This document shows, in pieces, positions 55,651 to 64,000 of a stretch of DNA of 64,000 bases. Both the position numbers and the translations under genes were made by a program. Every line of letters starts with the position of its first letter. The first letter of the stretch is position 1. Source of the stretch: Ovis canadensis (lineage: Eukaryota; Chordata; Mammalia; Artiodactyla; Bovidae). The notes beneath the pieces are model-generated. The model saw nothing but the letters and a program-made list of their open reading frames with translations, made no database searches and was not told where the DNA came from. The DNA lies in the NCBI RefSeq assembly GCF_042477335.2, contig NC_091246.1:18101001-18165000 (forward strand), given 5' to 3'.

Positions 55651-56344
55651 ACATCTTCTTTTTTTCCTATACCTTTTATGAGGTTAATCTCAGAGCATTG
55701 GAGTGACCCATGTAACTGTGAAAATCAAGTGATAAGTAATATGGAATGTAACTGAAGATTTTGTGGGCAAGTGGGGATGTAGTTGTATACTACCTACTGA
55801 AACTTGATGAAAATCGTTACCCATTTCTGTTTTTTCTCCAAAATTTCTCTTCCTTTACCTCTTTTCTTTGTGCACAAAGCCTCTTTCTCTAGCTTCTTCA
55901 GTACCACCATCCTCCAATATTTTATTTCTTTTCTTGTTCACTCTCCCCTTTGCACTTTGTAGGGCCATTAGTAATAAACAATTTTAGAAGTATAATGGTT
56001 ATGTTTAGCAACCTGGAGTTTCAAAACTAACTAGGCCAAGACCAATTTTAGTGTAGTGGTGGGGATGGAAGGCACATTATAGGTGTTAAAAATAAGTTAG
56101 ACTTCTTGTTAAACATGTTAGACTAACCATATACTTTTATCTCCATTCCCTTTTCAAACCTCACTAAAATGACAGTTATGGCTTCCAGGAAAATGGGCTC
56201 TTCAGATCCCCTGCTCTTAGGAGCATAATTCACCAGTGGCCTTAGTTGCCACCCCTTAGTTGCTACCACTGCCTTGATGTCAAGGCCACATTTTCTGTGA
56301 GCTGTTCCTGATGGTACATGGTAGGGTTATTAGGGTAATAGGAT
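55651..56344. other. Unique stretch
   Basis: No gene or repeat recognised. Confidence 0.35.
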
Positions 56345-56526
56345 TGGAGAAGACCCTGATGCGGAAAGATTGAGGGCAGAAGGAGAAGAGGGCATCAGAG
56401 GATGAGATGGCTGGATGGCATCACTGATGCAATGGACATCAACTTGGGCAAACTCCAGGATATGGTAAGGGTCAGGGATGCCTGCTGTGCTGCAGTCCAT
56501 GGGTGACTGAACAACAGCAACAAAGG
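56345..56526 (+). mobile_element. BovB 3'-end copy
   Basis: Sense copy of about 180 bp, from GGAGAAGACCCTGATGCGG to an (AACAGCAAC)-type tail at 56510-56526. Diverged and lacking the usual GAACT repeats. Confidence 0.82.
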
Positions 56527-56550
56527 GTTACTAATACAACCTCATTACTA

Positions 56551-56766
56551 CAATGCTTTCCTGGTGGCTCAGATGGTAAAGAATCCACCTGCAATGCAGG
56601 AGACATGGGTTTGATCCCTGGGTTGGGAAGATCCCCTGGAGGAGGGCATGGCAACCCACTTCAGTATTCTTGCCTGGAGAATCCATGGACAGAGGAGCCT
56701 GGGCTACAATCCATCAGGCCGCAAAGAGTTGGACACAACTGAGTGACTAAGCACAGCAGCACAATG
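56551..56766 (+). mobile_element. Bov-tA SINE, full length
   Basis: Sense copy with a 14-bp target-site duplication CAACCTCATTACTA at 56537-56550 and 56767-56780. The tail ends in CAGCAGCACAATG. Confidence 0.95.
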
Positions 56767-56780
56767 CAACCTCATTACTA

Positions 56781-57690
56781 TGAGACTCCTCCAGTGGCAA
56801 GATACTGGTTTGAAGGCTCCTCCCTGGCCTGATCAAATCTTTCTTAGAATCACAATGTAGTTCTATATTCTTCCTACACAATCCTCAATTCTTTCCTTCC
56901 TTTTTCCTGCAGACATCCAAATTTCATGGTAGTTGAAAGCCTCTGCTGCCCCCCTTTCCTCTAAATAAACCTCTTGTATGTATAATCCAATCTTGACATA
57001 TGCTTCTCAAAGGACCCAAACTAACACAATTGTAAATTTAGAAAGGTAGAAATCCACAAGGAAAAGGAGGAAAAATGACAGCAGGAGGGAGAAATTTGCA
57101 AAATTCAGCAAAATCAGCAAAAATTTGCAAAAATCAGCAAAATTCTGAAAAATGGAAAGTTGGTAGATGAGAGGTAACAGTCTTACCAAGGAGAAACCTG
57201 GGTACCAACAGAGGGGCTGGCCAACAAGACGGGAGCTGACATGAGTTACAGTCTTCAAAATGCTGAAGAATTAGAGGCATAAAGCCCTGGGGTAAGGCTG
57301 AAAATATGAAGAATTGGTTGAAAAGTCTGCACAAAGAGCAGTTGGCCACCAGATCCCTTCTTTCATGACTAGAATGAACTACGTCTCCTGTAAGGAGACT
57401 GAAGATGCCAGTCTTGGGAACACCAGACACAGTGGAAGGGTGATTAATTGCAAGTCTATGAGCTGGTGTGAACTCCACCCGTCTCTAGCAACTGGCAGCC
57501 TTCTTCTTAAGAAAGGATCTCAGAATGCCAATAGCCGTAGTAATTAATATACCTCCCAGATGGGAAATTAAAGACCTTTTTTCTGGTCTACCCTAAAGAA
57601 AATAACAAGTGATATCATCTTTTGAAGTCCCCCCAACACAATCGCCATCAACAGGTACAATCGTCATATAGTGAAATCCACCAGTCCATA
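56781..57690. other. Unassigned; possible ancient repeat at left
   Basis: Blocks at about 56960-57030 (AATAAACCTCTTGTATG, AAAGGACCCAAACTAACACA) look like the end of an old LTR-type repeat that cannot be named. A short tandem repeat at 57092-57150 is listed separately. No gene is seen. Confidence 0.35.
57092..57150 (+). repeat. Two-copy 29-bp tandem repeat
   Basis: Unit 1 at 57092-57120 and unit 2 from 57121 both start AAATTTGCAAAA and contain CAGCAAAA. An internal AATCAGCAAAA sub-repeat is also present. Confidence 0.8.
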
Positions 57691-58560
57691 TACTGACTCT
57701 CTAAAAGACATAGACAGACAAACAGAAAAGTTAAAAACAAGTCAAAGGAAAAGAGAAACAGGACAGTGGCTGGAGAAACATTTATAGATAAACCTTTTAG
57801 TTACTACGTTCAGAGAAATGAGTTGTTTTGTAACCATGAAACAAAAATAAACTCTATAAAAAAGAAACGGTCAGAAAATAAACAAAATATTAAAAATATG
57901 AAAGCAAAAAAATTAAGTAGACAGTTCAATGAATAAAATTGTGGAAATATCCATTAAAGTAACACAAAGTGTCAATGAGATTAAAATGGGAACAAATAAG
58001 CAAAAAATGGGAAGATCTGTCCAAGAAGTTCAAATTTGAGTAAAAGCAGCTTCCAGAAAAAGAGCAAAAAAAGAAAGAAAAGAAATAAGGAGGAGGAGGA
58101 TATGGGCATTATCAAATAGGAGATAATGTCCCAGAATTGAAGTCTATGTCTCCAGGATAAAAAGGCCAAATGAATGGCCAACACAATGAATTAAAAAAGA
58201 CCTGTACCAAGGAACATTTTTGTGAAATTTCAGAACATTGACTCAAAGAGAAGCTCCTAAAATCTTCCAGTGGGAGAAGGAGAGGAGAAAGAATAAGATA
58301 CCAATCATACACAAAGCATTAGGCACCAGAATGCCATCTGACATCTCAGTGGTAACCCTAGACTTTAGAAAACCATAAAAGCAATCTTTCCACATTTTTA
58401 GGAAAAATGTTTTCCAATCTTAAATGCTATACTCAATCAAACTATCAATAAAATTTGTTTGGAATAAAGTTATATAAGATCCTTAAAAATGTACTTTAGA
58501 TGCAAGTTTTTTCAAGAAGCTCCTGAAGGATATACTCCACCAAAAAGTGAATAAACCAAG
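57691..58560 (+). mobile_element. Probable old L1/HAL1-like fossil
   Basis: A-rich plus strand with blocks like CATCTGACATCTCAGTGGTA, AATGTTTTCCAATCTTAAAT, GCTATACTCAATCAAACTAT and CAAGAAGCTCCTGAAGGATA, the pattern of an L1 or HAL1 coding part. Family and limits are uncertain. Confidence 0.4.
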
Positions 58561-59699
58561 AAGGAGGTAACTAAGTGTAACCTAACCCAATACAGGAAAG
58601 ATTAGAGACCTCCAGTTAACTCACACATAGACACATCAGAAGCCTCCCTCTGCTACCAACAACTTAGACTCCCCTTTGTCCAGTTACAGCATTGAAAATT
58701 TGAGACCCTAATTCTTACACAGTTCTTTTTTTAATGTCTAAATCCCTTACTATCAATCCACTATTATAATGACCTGGTCCAATAATTCCTTAGTTATCAA
58801 TAATCTAGTAACTCATTCACTTATTGAGTGCCCACTATAGTATAGTTGAATTTGAAGAGAAACAATGGGGAAAAAATAAGTGTGAACAATTATTTTCTTG
58901 TCTTTGTGTTTTTGTTAAGCCTTCCTTTCCCTGAGGTCAAGGTCTAGTTTGAAAGAGGAACAAAAAAATGTAGATAAAGGGATTTCTCCTACTCTGAATT
59001 TTGTATAAGATAGGTAAGCACACATATCCTTTGATGAATATGGAACCCACTACATGTGCCAAAGTCCTGAAGAATGGGACTTTAAAAATGACCTCTTTCT
59101 TCTACAGAAACTATTAAGACCCAAGTGATGCTGCAAGTCATGTTAATTTTCTAAAGCTCGTATATTTGAAATCCTGTATCTCTAAGTGCAGAATATTTTT
59201 GCCTTCAACCTGCTTTGGGTTTGAGAGATTATCTGAGTTATAGGTGGTCCAAATATTAACAATATTGGGGTCTGCACATGAGCTTTGTAATTTTGATGTG
59301 TATTTAAGAAGCTGCTAGTGCTTGTAAGGCATATTGCAGATGCAGCTGATGCCATGCTTCTATCCCCTCTGTCCATCCATGCTCACGGATTCCTGCTGAA
59401 GATAATTTCCACAACATAGACAGATTCCCACCCAAGCACCTGGTTCTCTTTTCTCTGTGTAGGGGCTTTCTTGGCACCATGAAGAGCTTGCAGAGCCTCA
59501 AACTGGCTCAGCCCAGAAGTCCAGGGACATCAGCACCCATGGGGCACAGGGCAATTCTCAAGCAATGGGAGATGGAAATCAGTGGATAAAACCAGTCTTC
59601 CAGTCCACCCATGGAATAATTCTGGGCAGGGCTATCTCTGCTTTTGCATGACTTGAAGTTGACTGACCTTGGGTATAAGGGAGCAAAATTTGCCACTAC
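58561..59699. other. Unique stretch, no gene supported
   Basis: A weak MIR/L2 scrap lies at 58815-58845. Otherwise nothing is recognised. Confidence 0.35.
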
Positions 59700-60206
59700 A
59701 AAATGTGTCTCTTTGGCATGAGATTTATTTTAGGTCGGTTGTTTTTAGGAAATACAGACAATATAGGAAATTTTGTTTTGTTTTTTGTTTGCCTCCCCCT
59801 TAACTGACTAAAAGAATTTAGATAAAAGTCCTGGTTCCAGAAAGAGCACTAGCACCAGAGATATCTACAAAGAATATGGGCCACATGTGGTAAGGCTTTG
59901 AGAAACAAAATCCTCTACAGTCCCATTGTCCCTGAGTGGCATAAAAGCATATGTTTACCAAACATTTGTTTTTTAAATTGTTTTTCTCCCCTTTGAAGTC
60001 CCAGCCTCCTACCCTCTTCTTCTGTCAGATGGCATGTAAATTCAATTGCCTAACTTGTCCTTGGATCTCGAATTCTCATGGAGTTCCCCATATGTACATA
60101 AATTTGGTTTTTCTCCTGTTAATCTGTCTTGTGTCAATTTAGTTGTTAGGCCAGCCAGAAGGACCTAGAAAGGTATAGGAAAAGTTTTTCTCCCCAACAG
60201 TTGGCA
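59700..60206 (+). mobile_element. Endogenous retrovirus LTR
   Basis: Sense LTR-like segment: GGCATGAGATTTATTTTAGG near the left end, a TATA-like GCATAAAAGCATATG at 59939-59953, CTTTGAAGTCCCAGCCTCC, and the R/U5-type end (TTTTTCTCCTGTTAATCTGT, CAGCCAGAAGGACCTAGAAA, TTTTTCTCCCCAACA). It resembles class I (gamma-type) ruminant LTRs from memory. The left boundary is approximate. No complete viral gene is associated. Confidence 0.55.
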
Positions 60207-61858
60207 TAGTTGGCAGGATTAACTTTGTTCACTGACACTACTTGCTCTGAGGCTATTACTGCTAAGAGATTCAGCCAACATAATGGAAGATTCTTACCAC
60301 ATCAGTCTCCCAAATCTCTGCCTGCAGGGTCTATTGAAAGCCATAATGGTAAGAGTCCTTTATTTTCTTTTTCTAAATTTAGATTAGCAGGAGAAAATAT
60401 TTGTGGAACTAGTTCCTTAAGTCACAGCGACCCTGGTGAAAGTTTGGTTAATGACTACTCTTGATTTTTATTGATACTTTTAGTCCCAAACATGGTCACT
60501 GTTTTTCTTTTCCTGTTGTATTGTTTGTATTCTTCTGTATGTTGAGATCTTAGCTTTATGACCAGTGAGAATACTCTGATCTCCACCAGCTGAAAGGTAC
60601 ATGTTCCAGCATGTATTTGGTGGTCGTTGTAGTGGACTGAGATTCCAAACAGCTGTGGCCAGTTTGTCTGAAGCATAGTTAACAACCTGGGCTTGCAACT
60701 GGTGTCTCTTTGCTCCATGGTGCTAGCTCTCAGTGGGGATTTGTCACAAGTCCAATGAGAGACCTTGTCTTTCCAACCTTTGTTGTCTTATTAGTGCTGA
60801 AAGAGTCAAATAGCTGCCTGCCAGAGATTAGTGGGTCTGTGACTGGAGATGTCTTATATTTTGTGAAAAACTAGAGATACCATCTGCACTGCACCACTCT
60901 TAGTTCATGGGACTACAAGGTCTTTGCTTTCTTAGACTAATTCTGGGAGTGAACTTTCTGGATCTTTTAAGGGCTGCATCTTTTGCACTCTTGTGTGGGA
61001 TGCCTCTTGCATCTTTGTTTAAACTATAAAAAGATTTATTAGTTTGAGTCGCTATTTCAGAGGTCCTATAACTCATCAATGGCCAGATGATGGATCCAAT
61101 GGTTTGACTATATTTGAAAGAAAAAAAAAAATTAGAGACCTCTTATTGTAAACAATTGTCTTATATAATCATGTTATATAACAGCTAGCCTAAGGGACAT
61201 CCTTAATAAGGTAGAAGGACAGAAATTAGAATTAAAGTAAAAGTTTACTTAGACCTGTTCCTATTTGCCTTCAGATATTTGCAGATAATGTGAAAAATCA
61301 GAACACTGGAATTACAATTGTCCTGCACTTAAGAATAAGAAGGAAAAGGAACAAGAGGAACTATTTGGAAATTGGGCAAATAAAAATGATTTTAAATGTC
61401 CAAGAACTATGGTTTAGTTCTACCAAAAAAAAAAAAAAAAAAAAAGATGACCAGACAAAAATGTGGGTTCCACCCTGTTTGTAGCTAGATATAGCTGAAG
61501 AGAAAATGTGAGTTAAACCCCAGTTGCAACTAGAGCCCTACCAAACTGCACCCAGCCCTCAAGGAAATTACAACCTAGAATTACAATGGCCATTTTGAGG
61601 AACATTCCAATTAGATAAGATCATTTAAAGAGTGCACTTAAAAGCAAGGGCTCCCAAATCAAACAAAGAGAAAAGGATACCTATTTTAATTGGTATGCAG
61701 GAAACTTCAAAAGGCTTCTAAATTCCAAAATAGCTTTGTTGAAAGATTTGTTATAAAAGGCAGAAAACAAAATAGAAGGCCACTGGTCTGAGAACTCATG
61801 ACCACAGGTGATATTCAGAGCCTAATAAGAAAATTTTACGCCTCATCTCCTAAATCCA
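60207..61858 (+). mobile_element. Degenerate ERV leader/internal sequence
   Basis: Begins right after the LTR with TTGGCATAGTTGGCAGG, a decayed primer-binding-site position, and has a strong splice donor ATG|GTAAGAG at 60348/60349 as in a retroviral leader. No open frame is long enough to be a viral protein and none is recognised, so the gag region is degenerate or absent. A 21-A run lies at 61425-61445. The assignment rests on position next to the LTR. Confidence 0.4.
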
Positions 61859-62178
61859 GTTCAGCTCAGTTCAGTCACTCAGTCCTGTCTGACTCCTTGT
61901 GACCCTAAGGACTGCAGCACACCAGACTTCCCTGTCCATCACCAACTCCCAGAGCTTGCTCACACTCATGTCCATTAGTTCAGTGATGCCATCCAACCAT
62001 CTCATCCTCTGTTGTCCCCTTCTCCTCCGGCCTTCAGTCTTGCCCAGCATCAGGGTCTTTTCCAGTGAGTCAATTCTTCCCATCAGGTGGCCCAAGTACT
62101 GGAGTTTCAGCTTCAGCATCAGTCTTTCCAATGAATATTCAGAACTGATTTCCTTTAGGATAGACGAATTGGATTCCC
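61859..62178 (-). mobile_element. BovB 3'-end copy
   Basis: Antisense, about 320 bp, from a (TTCAG)-type terminus to the GATTTCCTTTAGGATAGAC block. Inserted in the sequence that follows the LTR. Confidence 0.9.
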
Positions 62179-62390
62179 TAAGTTAAATGCACCCAAAGAG
62201 AAAGAAAAGCATTATAACATAAGTGGATAGGTAGTTTTGTTCTTTCACAAGCGACTCAACTCGCAGATTTATTGGAAAGGCTTCTAAATATTCTGGTTTT
62301 AGGAAACCAAAGCCTTTCTTGGAGAACCTACATTTCTTCCCTGTGCCTCTGAGATGTAAATGTTCTACAAACTTTTGGTAGGTAAATTCT
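62179..62390. other. Short unassigned stretch
   Basis: Possibly a continuation of the degenerate ERV internal sequence. No motif proves it. Confidence 0.25.
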
Positions 62391-62503
62391 CTTTTTTCCC
62401 TCTTGGCCATGCTGCACAGTTTGCAGAATCTTAGTTCGCTGACCAGAGTCTGAACTCATGCCCCTTGCAGATTCCTAACCACTGGACCACCAGGGAATGC
62501 CTA
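62391..62503 (-). mobile_element. CHR SINE
   Basis: Antisense: TTGGCCATGCTGCACAGTTT, CTTAGTTCGCTGACCAGAG, CACTGGACCACCAGGGAATG. Confidence 0.8.
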
Positions 62504-62511
62504 GGGAAGTT

Positions 62512-62600
62512 ATTCTTTTTTTAAAATTTATTTATTTTTAATTGGAAGATATTTGCTTTACAATATTGTGTTGGTTTCTACCATACATCAACATGAATCA
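62512..62600 (-). mobile_element. Young bovine-type L1 extreme 3' end
   Basis: Antisense, about 90 bp: TTGCTTTACAATATTGTGTT, CCATACATCAACATGAATC. Severely 5'-truncated. Confidence 0.82.
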
Positions 62601-63265
62601 AATGTTTTTCAAGTTCTTGTGATCTAGGATTAATATTTAGAAAATAAAAGCAAGTTTATTGATTTCATGAAAACAAGCATGTCTTTAGCATTACCAGTGC
62701 TTTGTTACTTTTATTCTACTTAGATTTATGAAAAGTCAGATAAATTCATGTTATCTCTATTGCAAAATTTGTCAGCCAGAAAAAAAAGCTTGTGTTGATG
62801 GTTGACTTTGTTCAATGTCTCATGAAGTATTTTTTATTGTAGGTAATCTAAATATAATCATTTAGAATAAATAAAATTAAATAGATATAAATAGGATCAA
62901 TGTTTTAAATAATTACATATCATTGCATATGTACTTTAAAATAGCTTCCAAAATCTTTTTGGTTACTAGAAACTTTAGTGTTCTGCTAAGTTGAGTTAAA
63001 TTAAAGAACTTAATGAGTTAAGTTCCTTGAATATCTAAATCACTTCCAAATAAAATACTGAAACATTAATTGCTGAATAAGTCTAAGTTTACCTACTTTT
63101 GACCTCTTATTACAGAGGAACTAAAGATATTTGTAAACCTGTTTTGGGCCAATTTGAAAACACTGCTATCAGGAAACATATGTTTCTAGAAATCTCTAAA
63201 TGTATTCATACATTTGTCAATAAAAAGAATGCTGGTATATTCGCAATTGCTTATATGTTGGTTTT
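62601..63265. other. AT-rich unique stretch
   Basis: Nothing recognised. Confidence 0.35.
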
Positions 63266-63482
63266 TGCTTCCCTGGTGGCGCAGAGGTTAAAGCATCTGC
63301 CTGCAACGCGGGAGACCTGGGTTCGGTACCTGGGTCGGGAAAATCCCCTGGAGAAGGAAATGGCAACCCACTCCTGTATTCTTGCCTGGAGAATCCCATG
63401 GACAGAGAAGCTTGGTGGGCTACAGTCCATGGGTCGCGAAGAGTCGGACACGACTGAGTGACTTCACTTTCTTTCACTTTCA
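63266..63482 (+). mobile_element. Bov-tA SINE, full length
   Basis: Sense: GCTTCCCTGGTGGCGCAGAG head through the GGTCGCGAAGAGTCGGACAC tail and (CTTTCA)n end at 63465-63482. It keeps more CpGs than other copies here, consistent with a young insertion. Confidence 0.92.
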
Positions 63483-64000
63483 AGGTTTCTAAGGGTTAAG
63501 TATTCTAGTACATGATTAAAGCTACTAGAAATGATGCTGTAAGCAATTCTGCATACATGGAAAGTAGAATATATTTTGGGGTAAGAAAAAGTGTGAGATA
63601 TGGAGATTCTTTGTTGGGTGATATGAAAGTGATTTTGTCCTAAAACTGATTATTTCTAAATGGAAAAGAAAACAAGTGACAAACTAAAGTAGACACAGAA
63701 AGTTGTAGAAGGTTTGTGGAAAAAGGAGTATTTGGAAAGAAATTGTATGTATGGTCAGGACTAGATAAGATTGGAATGAATTTATTTAAGTAAATGAATG
63801 TTAATATCAGAGGTAACCTAGTACAAAATTAGAATTGGGTTTTCTCTGTTAAAAGGATAAAGTGTTATTGAACTATTGGTCTGCTCTTGATAAGAAATGT
63901 AAAAGGTTTTTCTTTATTTTTAAAAACAGCCTGCCTAGAAAACAAGAATACTATGTTTTGTCAAAATAATTTCCTGTGTTTTCTGTTTTCATCAAGTCTT
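63483..64000. other. AT-rich unique stretch to window end
   Basis: No gene or repeat recognised. Confidence 0.35.

Overview
This is a vertebrate nuclear DNA window from a pecoran ruminant (cattle, sheep, goat or deer). The diagnosis rests on the repeats. BovB (RTE-class LINE) copies occur at 13 loci. There are many Bov-tA and Bov-A2 SINEs, tRNA-derived CHR SINEs found only in whales, hippos and ruminants, and young L1 copies of the bovine type. These sit on the usual placental background of MIR, L2, L3/CR1, old L1, MER5-type DNA transposon and MaLR/ERV fragments. The species cannot be fixed from sequence alone. Bacterial classes such as operons, ribosome binding sites and CRISPR do not apply.

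No intact host protein-coding gene is recognised. Nearly every open frame is either an antisense shadow of a BovB or SINE copy or part of a decayed reverse transcriptase. The only strong gene-control signals are two CpG-rich blocks, about 17.8-18.6 kb and 39.2-39.6 kb. The first holds an NRF1-type palindrome, a CRE-type site and a good minus-strand splice donor. The second holds a perfect NRF1 site, a ZNF143/Staf-type site and GC boxes. Both look like promoters of broadly expressed genes or of divergent noncoding transcripts whose bodies lie elsewhere or are noncoding here.

Layout. 0-6.4 kb: BovB tails, then a 1.57 kb BovB with a broken reverse transcriptase. 6.5-8.3 kb: an old L1 holding a CHR SINE and a BovB, the BovB in turn holding a Bov-A2. 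9.2-13 kb: an old L1 split by a 2.97 kb young L1 with a 15-bp target-site duplication. 13-27 kb: mostly unique sequence with many MIRs, CpG island 1 and one BovB. 28-35 kb: BovB with the longest open frame, L2 carrying a SINE, a local tandem duplication and another BovB. 35-41 kb: mostly unique, with CpG island 2. 41-48 kb: old L1 remnants and SINEs. 49-56 kb: L3/CR1 fossil, a 5'-inverted BovB, an MLT1 LTR and an L2 fossil that still shows its reverse-transcriptase motif. 56-64 kb: SINEs, old L1/HAL1-like sequence and a degenerate endogenous retrovirus start (LTR plus leader).

The repeats record a clear insertion order: MIR, L2 and L3 first, then old L1, MaLR and MER5, then CHR, then BovB, Bov-tA and young L1, then Bov-A2. 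Repeat boundaries without a stated target-site duplication are estimates to within tens of bases.
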